Assembly: GCF_029478095.1 (NCBI RefSeq) | Contig: NZ_JAKOAV010000006.1 | Location: 1-64,000 of the forward strand | From: Pelotomaculum isophthalicicum JI | GTDB taxonomy: Bacteria > Bacillota > Desulfotomaculia > Desulfotomaculales > Pelotomaculaceae | Reading direction: 5' to 3' | Length of the DNA: 64,000 nucleotides | Shown here: piece after piece, positions 8,541 through 16,196 of the stretch | Numbering within the stretch: the first letter of the stretch is position 1 | How the letters are laid out: each line of letters starts with the position of its first letter | Notes under the pieces: generated by a model | The model's database searches: none | Seen by the model: only the letters and a program-made list of their open reading frames with translations | What the model was told of the DNA's origin: nothing | Made by a program: the position numbers and the translations under genes

Positions 8541-9583
8541 CTAACCTCCAAAACAGCGCCCCCGCAGCTGGAGCCTAAGCCCGCCGTGCAGGCGTAGCAG
8601 TGGTTGTCCAGCATGATCGGGCGGTTTCGCAGACACGTCAAATCAAAATTATGGATATATCCGGGAACATCCGGCGTACAGGTCAATCCCAGCGCCTGGT
8701 TAAAATCACAGTCATATAGACGCCCGTCCCAGCCAACCGAGATCTGGCTCCGGCACATGACCAGTTCGGCGGCAGCGGGATTAAAGGCGCCTGCAAGGCG
8801 AACCAGGTAATCTTCCAGGTTGCCTGATTGCATCAAAAAATTCAGAAAGCGCCCGATTGGCACGTTTGTTAAGGTGAAGAGTTTATTAAAAACGATCCCG
8901 TAACGGCGCGTCATCTCCCGCCGAAATTCAGTTTCAATAGAATGCTGGGCAGGCGGCAGAAACGCCCCGCCGGGGTTATAGACCAGGTTGATCCGCAGCC
9001 CGCTCTGTTCCCGCCCGTAACCTAGTTCGTTCATACGCCTTAGCACGCGGATGGAAGCTTCAAAAACGCCATCCCCTCTCTGCCGGTCAGTATTTTTTCC
9101 CAGGTAGTACGGCAGGGATGCGACCACTTCCACCTTGTTACGCGCGTAGAGTTCAGCCAGTTGGGCATATTCTTCCAGTTCCAGCACGGTGAGGTTGGTG
9201 CGTACCATAACCTTCCTCCCCAGCTTGACGGCTTCTTCTATTAACCAGCCTAAATTAGGATTTAGTTCAGGAGCGCCGCCGGTAATATCAAGTGTGGGGA
9301 TACCCGTGCCGGCCAGCACGGATAAGCAACTGGATACAGTTTTCCTGCTCATTGACTCAGTTCTTTCAGGCCCGGCCTCCACGTGGCAGTGTTTGCACGA
9401 CAAATTGCAGACCTTGCCCATGTTCACCTGCATTACAGAAATACCGTTACTTCTTAGTGGAAAAAGGCCGGCTTCCATGAACTTGTGAACAATGGGCGTG
9501 ACCCCCGGGGTCTCCCTAAGAAATTCCAGCTGCTTTTCACTGTCGCTTTGCGGGCGTTGTGGTGCTTTCAAGCTTAAACTCAT
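8531..9583 (-). CDS. arsS: Radical SAM protein ArsS (arsenosugar biosynthesis; rSAM/selenodomain family)
   Basis: 350 aa. The radical SAM cluster motif CNLSCKHC (CxxxCxxC) lies around residues 58-65, preceded by MQVNMGKV. ITGGAPELNP is the AdoMet-binding GGAPE-like segment. The C-terminal domain has CRSQISVGWDGRLYDCDFNQ and ends CYACTAGLGSSCGG, the Cys-rich tail that carries selenocysteine in some relatives. Here every position is Cys. The family couples a 5'-deoxyadenosyl group to dimethylarsenite on the way to arsenosugars. It is part of a minus-strand operon with the peroxidase-like protein and a nucleotidyl/glycosyl transferase. Confidence 0.92.
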   Translation of the reverse strand: MSLSLKAPQRPQSDSEKQLEFLRETPGVTPIVHKFMEAGLFPLRSNGISVMQVNMGKVCNLSCKHCHVEAGPERTESMSRKTVSSCLSVLAGTGIPTLDITGGAPELNPNLGWLIEEAVKLGRKVMVRTNLTVLELEEYAQLAELYARNKVEVVASLPYYLGKNTDRQRGDGVFEASIRVLRRMNELGYGREQSGLRINLVYNPGGAFLPPAQHSIETEFRREMTRRYGIVFNKLFTLTNVPIGRFLNFLMQSGNLEDYLVRLAGAFNPAAAELVMCRSQISVGWDGRLYDCDFNQALGLTCTPDVPGYIHNFDLTCLRNRPIMLDNHCYACTAGLGSSCGGAVLEVRCK

Positions 9584-9599
9584 CAGTGTCTCCTATCTA

Positions 9600-9935
9600 T
9601 TAAAATCCAAGCCTGCCGGCGATATTTTTCATCTGTACGCCGTGAACCAATGCGGCCCCTCCCCTGATTGCAGCGGCCACGTGAACAGCCTCGGTCATTT
9701 GCTCTTCATTTGAACCCTTTTCAAGGGCTTCTCTTGTGTAAGCCTCGATACAGTAAGGACACTGCAGGGCGTGGGCCACTGCAAGAGCAATAAGCGCTTT
9801 TTCCCTTGCGCCCAGGGCTCCTTCCTGGAATACCGCATTATAGTAAGACATAAACTTTTCCCAGAGCTCGGGCGCACCCTCACCCATTGTCGGAAATTTT
9901 GCCAGGTCGGCGGGATTGTAATAACTACTCATCAT
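9600..9935 (-). CDS. Arsenosugar-associated peroxidase-like protein (AhpD/CMD fold)
   Basis: 111 aa of the carboxymuconolactone decarboxylase/AhpD fold. The redox pair CPYC (about residues 60-63) is followed by the conserved EAYTREALEKG helix. SYYNPADLAKFPTMGEGAPE is the characteristic N-terminus of the subfamily found beside ArsS. It presumably acts as a thiol-disulfide or peroxide-reducing partner, but its exact reaction is not established. Its ATG overlaps the upstream stop as ATGA (9932-9935), indicating translational coupling. Confidence 0.88.
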   Translation of the reverse strand: MMSSYYNPADLAKFPTMGEGAPELWEKFMSYYNAVFQEGALGAREKALIALAVAHALQCPYCIEAYTREALEKGSNEEQMTEAVHVAAAIRGGAALVHGVQMKNIAGRLGF

Positions 9936-10612
9936 GCTTTCGCCCTCCTAATAAATTTTAAAAACTGACTGGTCCTTTTATTAATCGGCATGAAATCTAT
10001 TTGTTGCCGCTCAAACTGTTCCGTCATGGCCAGGAGGTCGTCAGGCCGGTCGACATCAGACAAGCGGTCTAGGAGGCTGTATGTCACGTTGTACTTGTCG
10101 CAGATAGTCAAAGTTTTTTCTAAAACACTTTCTGTGCCCCAGTCGATATCGTCAAAAACCCTTCCCTCAAAGTACCGCATGCCAACAAGGTAATAACCCC
10201 CATCGAACGCCGGACCAAAAACCAAATCAGATTGGTCCAGCAAATACAGCGTTTTTATCAAAAAAGAAGGCGGCAGAGCAGGCGTGTCAGTTCCAATCAG
10301 AACAACCGGGGAGTGGCCGCGTACAAACAGCTGCCCGGCTACGCCCAGCATGCGCTGTCCAAGGCTTCCCTCAGGCTGGGGGATAACTTCCTCGTCAGGT
10401 CCCACAACCTTAGCCAGTTTGTTGATTTCACCCGCCGGAGTTGCCGCAATATAGCTTTTAAATTCAGTCAGTCGCCTGACTTTGTCCAAAGTGTCCTCAA
10501 GAAAGGCCCACTGCAGGGCTTCCCGCTGAGCCGGTGTCAGAACGCCGCTCAGGCGGCTCTTGCCCTCAGCCGAAGGGATTCTGGACATAATTGCCAGCGC
10601 CGGTTTAGCCAT
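9932..10612 (-). CDS. TIGR04282-type arsenosugar biosynthesis transferase (GT-A fold, DUF2064)
   Basis: 226 aa. GTDTPALP (about residues 107-114) and FGPAFDGGYYLVG are signature segments of the rSAM/selenodomain-associated transferase 1 family. KSRLSGVLTPAQREAL near the N-terminus is the nucleotide-sugar or nucleotidyl-binding region. The fold resembles CofC and nucleotidyltransferases. The inferred role is sugar or nucleotidyl transfer during arsenosugar synthesis. It is the first gene of the minus-strand operon, divergent from transferase 2 across a 65-bp spacer that presumably holds both promoters. Confidence 0.87.
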   Translation of the reverse strand: MAKPALAIMSRIPSAEGKSRLSGVLTPAQREALQWAFLEDTLDKVRRLTEFKSYIAATPAGEINKLAKVVGPDEEVIPQPEGSLGQRMLGVAGQLFVRGHSPVVLIGTDTPALPPSFLIKTLYLLDQSDLVFGPAFDGGYYLVGMRYFEGRVFDDIDWGTESVLEKTLTICDKYNVTYSLLDRLSDVDRPDDLLAMTEQFERQQIDFMPINKRTSQFLKFIRRAKA

Positions 10613-10677
10613 TTTTCACCTTTCTTTTCTCACATACTATTAAAGGATTAGAAAAAAGAATCGAGAAAAACTTTATT

Positions 10678-11373
10678 ATGAACAAGAACAAGCACCCTTT
10701 GATCAGCATAATAATTCCGACCTATAATGAGTCTAAAACTATAAACGAAACTATTGAGCACCTGCGCCACTGGGACAACATCCTTGAAATTATCGCGGTG
10801 GACGGTGGAAGCAGCGACGGCACCGCCCGGCTGGTCAGTCCTGAAGTCAAGCTGATCAACGCTCCCATGGGCAGGGCAAGTCAAATGAACGCGGGCGCCC
10901 GGCTGGCATCCGGTGAAGTACTGCTGTTTTTACACAGTGATACCCGCCTGCCACGTGATTTTCCGCAACAGCTTGATCAAGCTCTGTCCGACAGCGGCGT
11001 GGTTGGGGGCGCGTTCAAAATGAAAATCGACCACCCCGGTTTGTTTTTTTACCTGACCTCCCTTGGTTCAAACCTCAGGGCTGCCGTTACAGGCATTTAT
11101 TTCGGCGATCAGACTATATTCGTGCGGCAAGATGTCTTTCACAAAATAGGAGGCTTCCCATCTATTGAATTAATGGAGGACTGGGAGTTTTCCAAAAGCA
11201 TGCGCCGGGTTGGGAAAACCCTGCTTCTACCCGGCCCCGTCATTACTTCAGCCAGGCGCTGGCTTATTCACGGCAAATGGCGTACCGCCTGGCTGATGCA
11301 CAAGATAAAGACGCTTTACCTTTTAGGAACCAGCCCGGATGATTTAAAAAGGATGTACTCCGACAGGCGCTGA
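10678..11373 (+). CDS. TIGR04283-type arsenosugar biosynthesis glycosyltransferase (GT2)
   Basis: 231 aa. A family 2 glycosyltransferase with ISIIIPTYNESKTI at the start, VDGGSSDGTA for nucleotide-sugar binding, HSDTRLP (DxD-like) around residue 84, and the catalytic EDWEFSKSMRR region. This corresponds to rSAM/selenodomain-associated transferase 2. No membrane helices are evident. It sits divergently from the other arsenosugar genes, and its 3' end overlaps the convergent C_GCAxxG_C_C gene by 30 bp. Confidence 0.87.
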   Translation: MNKNKHPLISIIIPTYNESKTINETIEHLRHWDNILEIIAVDGGSSDGTARLVSPEVKLINAPMGRASQMNAGARLASGEVLLFLHSDTRLPRDFPQQLDQALSDSGVVGGAFKMKIDHPGLFFYLTSLGSNLRAAVTGIYFGDQTIFVRQDVFHKIGGFPSIELMEDWEFSKSMRRVGKTLLLPGPVITSARRWLIHGKWRTAWLMHKIKTLYLLGTSPDDLKRMYSDRR

Positions 11374-11805
11374 TAGCGTCTTCCTGGCCAAAAGCAACTC
11401 CAGGGTAATAGCGGCCGTAGTAACGGTGATTTCCTTACACCTGGTATTTTTAAAGGGTGACAGTTTCTTTCTGAGCCCCCTGCAGCAGGTCAGACCAAAT
11501 TCATTTACAAACTTACGGTGCAGTTCCGCAGCGGCCTCTGAAATTTCCTTGTCGAAGCCCTTTGTTTCGGGACCGGCAAGCAGTAAACCTATTGCCATCA
11601 CTCCTCCCGCCAGAGCCCCGCAAGTGCAGCCGGCGTTCATACCGTGACCGAAACCCGCGGCCAACTGTCTTATGCCGTCTGTTTGGCCGTTTAACAGTTC
11701 CAAGTTGCTCAAAACCACTGCCTGAGCGCAGTTATAGTCCTGGTTAAAGTATTTTTCCGCTCTTATACGCACTTCTTTATCCAGATCCTGATAAAAGTCA
11801 TCCAT
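11344..11805 (-). CDS. C_GCAxxG_C_C family redox-type protein
   Basis: 153 aa. The family pattern is plain: DYNCAQAV, then GCTCGALAGG, then CC in LTCCRGL, then a late Cys in NTRCKE. These cysteines are thought to bind metal or act in redox, but the function of the family is not defined. It lies 12 bp downstream of the flippase-like gene, forming a two-gene operon next to the arsenosugar cluster, where this family is often found. Confidence 0.85.
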   Translation of the reverse strand: MDDFYQDLDKEVRIRAEKYFNQDYNCAQAVVLSNLELLNGQTDGIRQLAAGFGHGMNAGCTCGALAGGVMAIGLLLAGPETKGFDKEISEAAAELHRKFVNEFGLTCCRGLRKKLSPFKNTRCKEITVTTAAITLELLLARKTLSAPVGVHPF

Positions 11806-11817
11806 CTGTATACTCCA

Positions 11818-12747
11818 CTACTTCCTTAAGGCAAATATAACGCCACCGGCAAGGCTGGTCACAGTAACCAGGGTAAAAAACAACAGTGAACCGGCAAGCG
11901 CGGTTGCCGGATTTATCCCCGCAAAACCGTAAAGCAAGACGTACATTCCTTCTCTTATGCCAAGGCCGTTAATTGACAGCGGCAGCATTGACACGGCCAT
12001 GATTACAGGTATGAATAAAAAGTGTTTAAGTAAAGGTATATCCGCCCCTATAGCCCGGAAAATAAAAACATTGGAAAGTACCAGTACAAACTGAAACAAA
12101 AAGGACAACATCAGAACCTTCACCAATACACCCGGATGCTCTTTATAATTACCCAAACGGCACAGCCACTGTCCTATTTTGCTGTCTTCCTTGGAAGTAG
12201 AGCATAACAAAATTGCCGTTACGGCCAGGCAGAACGCCAATATCCCACCAACCAGCCAGCTGACGATACCGTTCCCCCCTGTTCCTGAAACAAGCGCCAG
12301 GGCAATCGCCGCAGTAAGAGCAAGCGCTAACGAGGCCAGCAGGCGCTCTACTATGACCGAAGCGGCAGCTTCTTTGGTTTTACCGGATGACCTGGCTGCA
12401 TCGTATATTCGCATGGCATCTCCACCTATGCTGGAAGGGAGGAAATTATTGGCAAACGGGCCCACGTAATAAAACGATAACAGCCTGATAAAAGGAATTT
12501 GAACCTTTTGAACTGTTAATAGCGGCTGCCATTTTAATACGCTAACCAGCATACATATGTTTACCATTAAAAAAGATGCAAACAATGAAGGCCAATGACT
12601 GTTGATAATAAGCACCTTTAACGGGCCCAACTGAATCCTGTTAAGGATCCAAGCTAACAGCCCGGCGCTGATAACAATTTTTATAAACATTTTCAACGAC
12701 GAATTAAGCTGTTTGGCATTCCCGGCTAGCCGGCAGGCATCTTCCAT
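11818..12747 (-). CDS. Flippase-like integral membrane protein (UPF0104 / lysylphosphatidylglycerol synthase TM family)
   Basis: 309 aa with about eight hydrophobic segments. The diagnostic segments are FYYVGPFANNFLPSSIGGDAMRIY (quoted in part: NFLPSSIGGDAMR), SVIVERLLASLAL, and LPLSINGLGIREGMY near the C-terminus. The family resembles the flippase half of MprF and may flip lipid-linked substrates; here a glycolipid or arsenolipid precursor is a possible but unproven cargo. It is first in a two-gene operon with the C_GCAxxG_C_C protein. Confidence 0.85.
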   Translation of the reverse strand: MEDACRLAGNAKQLNSSLKMFIKIVISAGLLAWILNRIQLGPLKVLIINSHWPSLFASFLMVNICMLVSVLKWQPLLTVQKVQIPFIRLLSFYYVGPFANNFLPSSIGGDAMRIYDAARSSGKTKEAAASVIVERLLASLALALTAAIALALVSGTGGNGIVSWLVGGILAFCLAVTAILLCSTSKEDSKIGQWLCRLGNYKEHPGVLVKVLMLSFLFQFVLVLSNVFIFRAIGADIPLLKHFLFIPVIMAVSMLPLSINGLGIREGMYVLLYGFAGINPATALAGSLLFFTLVTVTSLAGGVIFALRK

Positions 12748-12941
12748 ACTTATACTTCTCCAAAACGGAAAATAAATTTAATATCTGACCCTTTCTCCTT
12801 AGTCATTATTTTACCATGAGCTAATTTAATATTTAAAATAAAATATTTTTATGGATTTACTATTGCATATAAAAAAATTAATTTATAAATATAAAGGCTC
12901 ACACTTTATTACTAGCGCAAGCCTTTGCCAACCTTATTAAC

Positions 12942-13157
12942 TTAACCTTTTTGATATAAGCATCCTGTTTTTCGCCAATCCGCGCACTCCTCCGGAACAG
13001 CCTCCCGCTCCACTCCGCAACTGCCGCAGCTCCCGTGGCAGCAGGCCGGCTTTAAAAGAGACTTGTTGCACCGAGGGCAACGCAGAGTGTTGGGGTCTTC
13101 AACCCGGTAGCCACACTGGGGGCAGTTTTTTATATTCATGAGCAATATATTAGTCAC
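12942..13157 (-). CDS. Small zinc-ribbon / Cys-rich protein downstream of feoB
   Basis: 71 aa from GTG 13157, which follows an AGGGGGCGG Shine-Dalgarno-like run; ATG 13139 is the alternative. CPQCG and CPRCN form a four-Cys zinc ribbon. A second Cys group, CCHGSCGSCG, and then C..C near the end follow. It is 12 bp after the feoB stop, so it is the third gene of the feo operon, in the place where small Cys-rich Feo partners (FeoC-type or FeoB-associated) usually sit. Its role there is inferred. Confidence 0.72.
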   Translation of the reverse strand: MTNILLMNIKNCPQCGYRVEDPNTLRCPRCNKSLLKPACCHGSCGSCGVEREAVPEECADWRKTGCLYQKG

Positions 13158-13169
13158 AACCGCCGCCCC

Positions 13170-15143
13170 CTAACCCGCGATCCCCCGGGGTTTATCCCGC
13201 TTGGCCAGACGGCAGGCTATGACTGTCGCCAGGGTCATGCCAAAGAACGCGAGGATAATCCCCAAAGCTCCCGTATACCCGCCATCCCCGCCGAAGGCAC
13301 TGTGCAATTGGGACACGATACCGCCCACCAGGAAGGCCACCGCCCAACTGGCGCCCCAGATCATGGCCGCTTCTTTCTTGGAGCGTTCCTTGAAGATAAT
13401 CAGAATAGACGCGATGCACGGCACGAAAAGGGTGATGGTGATCAGAGCCGCAATGGTTTGCTCCGGCGTCAGGACCATATTGCTTAGACCGGCTGCCCCG
13501 AAATCCCGGCGCACGATACCCATGATGAAAGCGGTGGCCGCTTCTTTCGGCAGCTTGAGCCAGCCCACTGTCAGGGGCGCCAGCAGGTTTTGCAAAAATT
13601 CCAGGATGCCGGTGACCTGAAAGACGCTGATGATAAGAGCGCCCAGGGCAAACAGGGGAAAGGCCTCTTTCAGGAAGTTATAGGATTTAGTCCCGGTCTT
13701 TTTCAGTACGTTATCCAATCTGGGCAGCCGCAGAGGAGGCAGGTCGATCAGGAGATCCGTTGACTTTCCGGGCAACAGGGTGTCCATAATCGTACCAATT
13801 ATCACCAAAACTGTAAAGATAACCATTGCATAGAGGGCAACATACCAGCCGCCAACGCCGGCAAGCAATCCGGCGATTACCCCCAACTGGGCCGAGCAGG
13901 GTATGGTCAGTCCTAACAGGAGTACGGCAATCCTGCGCTCCCGGTCAGAGCCTAAAAGCCTGGTGGTGATGGTGGCCATGGTCACGCAACCGAACCCCAG
14001 GATCAACGGGATTACTCCCCGGCCGTTCAAGCCCACGCCGGTTAATAAGCGGTCAACCAGGGTGGCGATTCTAGGCAGGTAGCCGGAATCCTCAAACAGG
14101 GAAAGGAAAAAATAGAAACCAATCACCAGCGGCATCAACAGCCCCAGGATGTAAGTAATGGTCATGGTCAACAGGCCGAATTCTCCAATCAGAATAGTGC
14201 CAAGGACCGACTCTGCGGATATGAGTTGGCCGACAATGCCGCGCACCGCAGGTTCATACTTCTCCAACATGATGGTTTCCTCGGTGAAACCTACTACCGT
14301 CCCGGCAATTAACACACCGATGACATAGTACATAGCGTAAAGGGCCAGGGCCAGAATAGGCAAGCCGGTAGCAGGCTTAAGCATCCAGCGTCCCAGGAGG
14401 CTACCGAATGTAGCCCCTTCAGTGCTTTCTTTAAGGACGTGTTTGATTACGTCGTTAACTCGCTCCCGCCTCATCAGGTATATTTCTTCCCGGTGGTTTT
14501 CCGGTTTCAGGCCGTGGCGCTCCGCCACCAACGGATCATCTTCCAGCACCAGCAGCGCTTCGCCTTGGCTGCCCACCCGGTTAGCCAGCCGGCTGATGAG
14601 GGGCTCCAGTCCCGGAGTCATATGTCCGGTTTTAGCATCGGCAAGCCGCTCTTTTACTTCACTGAAACCTTTTCTTTGTACAGCCACCGTAGGTATCACA
14701 GGTATACCTAAAAGATCACTTAAGAGATCGGCATCAACCTTCAGGCCCTGCCTTTCGGCCTCGTCCACCATATTCAACGCCATTATGACTGGTACGCCGG
14801 TATCAATAACCTGCTGGGTTAAAAACAGGTCCCTTTCCAGGTGAACGGCGTCTACCACGCTTATCACCATGTCCGCGGACAGGATGATATCCCGGGCAAT
14901 GCGCTCCTCATCGTTGAATGAGGAGATGCCGTATACCCCCGGTGTATCTATAATAACGTCGGAACCAAAGCGGCCGTGCGAGATCTCCAAGGTGGTGCCG
15001 GGGTAGTTGGAAACATCCACGTACAGCCCGGTGAAATAGTTAAAAAATACCGACTTCCCAGTATTGGGGTTTCCGGCTAATACGATTTTCTTCGCCCCTT
15101 CGGGTATGTTTTTCAGGCCAACAGGACCATGACAATGTGCCAC
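13170..15143 (-). CDS. feoB: Ferrous iron transporter FeoB
   Basis: 657 aa. The N-terminal G domain has G1 GNPNTGKS (about residues 24-31), G2 PGTT, G3 DTPG and G4 NMVD. It is followed by the nucleotide-dissociation-inhibitor linker and a polytopic membrane domain with paired Gate motifs, including PLILGFGCVTMATITTR and the second half around MGIVRRDFGAAG. It imports Fe2+ across the inner membrane in a GTP-dependent manner. It is seven bases downstream of feoA in the same operon, under the Fur sites at 15.45-15.51 kb. The length is typical. Confidence 0.96.
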   Translation of the reverse strand: MAHCHGPVGLKNIPEGAKKIVLAGNPNTGKSVFFNYFTGLYVDVSNYPGTTLEISHGRFGSDVIIDTPGVYGISSFNDEERIARDIILSADMVISVVDAVHLERDLFLTQQVIDTGVPVIMALNMVDEAERQGLKVDADLLSDLLGIPVIPTVAVQRKGFSEVKERLADAKTGHMTPGLEPLISRLANRVGSQGEALLVLEDDPLVAERHGLKPENHREEIYLMRRERVNDVIKHVLKESTEGATFGSLLGRWMLKPATGLPILALALYAMYYVIGVLIAGTVVGFTEETIMLEKYEPAVRGIVGQLISAESVLGTILIGEFGLLTMTITYILGLLMPLVIGFYFFLSLFEDSGYLPRIATLVDRLLTGVGLNGRGVIPLILGFGCVTMATITTRLLGSDRERRIAVLLLGLTIPCSAQLGVIAGLLAGVGGWYVALYAMVIFTVLVIIGTIMDTLLPGKSTDLLIDLPPLRLPRLDNVLKKTGTKSYNFLKEAFPLFALGALIISVFQVTGILEFLQNLLAPLTVGWLKLPKEAATAFIMGIVRRDFGAAGLSNMVLTPEQTIAALITITLFVPCIASILIIFKERSKKEAAMIWGASWAVAFLVGGIVSQLHSAFGGDGGYTGALGIILAFFGMTLATVIACRLAKRDKPRGIAG

Positions 15144-15150
15144 CAGTTCA

Positions 15151-15384
15151 TCACTCCTTTTCAGTACATGACATTACCACACCGATCTGCCTGGCCAGCC
15201 CTCGTCCCAGAGCTATCTGCTGTTTATTCTTACGGATTACAATGGGTCCGGCAGGCACCACTTCCTCACAACTAACCGTCTCTCCTTCGGCGATACCGAA
15301 ACGGATGGCTTGGACGCGCACCACCTCGTTAGGTATGGAAGTAATTTTAAAAGATTGCCCCCTTTTTACCCGGTCCAGGGTCAT
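15151..15384 (-). CDS. feoA: Ferrous iron transport protein FeoA
   Basis: 77 aa, SH3-like FeoA domain, with the characteristic ALGRGLARQIGVV and AIRFGIAEGETV segments. Start ATG 15384 follows a perfect AAGGAGGTG site. It interacts with FeoB and is needed for iron uptake in studied bacteria. First gene of the feoA-feoB-zinc-ribbon operon. Confidence 0.93.
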   Translation of the reverse strand: MTLDRVKRGQSFKITSIPNEVVRVQAIRFGIAEGETVSCEEVVPAGPIVIRKNKQQIALGRGLARQIGVVMSCTEKE

Positions 15385-15444
15385 TATTAAACACCTCCTT
15401 CATTAGGAACGTAACTTATTAATTGATTAATAATCTTTGATTTT

Positions 15445-15463
15445 GATAATGATAATAATTATC
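15445..15463 (-). promoter_or_regulatory. Fur box overlapping the feoA promoter
   Basis: GATAATGATAATAATTATC matches the classical 19-bp Fur consensus at 18 positions. On the minus strand TTGACC (plus 15471-15476) is followed after 16 bases by TATCAT, so the Fur box covers the -10 element. This predicts repression of feo when iron is plentiful. Confidence 0.88.
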
Positions 15464-15484
15464 ATTTGGTGGTCAAAAAATAAC

Positions 15485-15509
15485 GAGAATCATTCTCAAT
15501 ATCATTCTA
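15485..15509 (-). promoter_or_regulatory. Second Fur-like operator upstream of feoA
   Basis: A perfect GAGAAT-C-ATTCTC palindrome (15485-15497) continued by a further ATCATTCT half-site. It is upstream of the -35, so it may be an auxiliary Fur or Fur-family site, or serve the region upstream. Confidence 0.7.
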
Positions 15510-15541
15510 CTGTCCTCTCCCGTTAAAGTCAACTATCACAT

Positions 15542-16063
15542 TTAAATTATTCCCACTATTTCATCACGCTCAAGTATAGCACGGCAACACCGATAATTAT
15601 CCGGTAATACCCGAACGGTATAAAATTTCTCCTCTGAATGTATTTCATAAAGGCCGCGATTTCTGTTACGTCTCTCAATAACGATTAAAACAATGCCGCC
15701 TATCACAAGAGCCAGCGCTACGGTTAAAGGGTTAAAAAGCAGTTCCTCCACACGTTTTCCCAGGGTACCCCCGATCAGCAGGGCAGGTACAACCCCTATG
15801 ACCGTCTTTTGCCATAAACCCCATACTTCTTTTTTCTCTATAATTGTTTTATTGCTGCCGAAAGGGAAGATTCTGCTCCAAAAATATACCACCACCGACA
15901 GGATAGCCCCCAATTGTATTACCACGTCAAACATATTCGCGAAATTGCCCGTAAAACCAACTAATTTGTTCACCAAAATCAAATGGCCGGTTGAAGAAAT
16001 AGGCAAAAATTCCGTTATACCTTCGACTATTCCTAATATTATTGCGCTAAAAAAACTATCCAT
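15542..16063 (-). pseudogene. uppP: uppP (undecaprenyl-diphosphatase, BacA) with internal out-of-frame deletion
   Basis: The N-terminal half is a good UppP: ATG 16063 with AAGGAGG, GIVEGITEFLPISSTGH, then VVIQLGAILSVVVYFW and up to IERRNRNR. It then reads out of frame. In the next frame the DNA encodes the genuine UppP C-terminus, FMKYIQRRNFIPFGYYRI and so on, stopping at 15556. About 90 residues are missing, including the conserved PGTSRSG active-site motif, with the junction near 15655-15670. The product cannot be a working phosphatase, so another copy elsewhere in the genome would be needed for undecaprenyl recycling. Confidence 0.85.
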
Positions 16064-16196
16064 CGCAGCCTCCTTGGTTTTATCCATAACTAATTAGAAT
16101 AACAAAAACGGTATACATTCAATGAAACCGGTAGCATCACGCGGCGAAGCATAACACACAATCCTTGCCATCAAGAATCATTTGTCAGCTCTTCCA

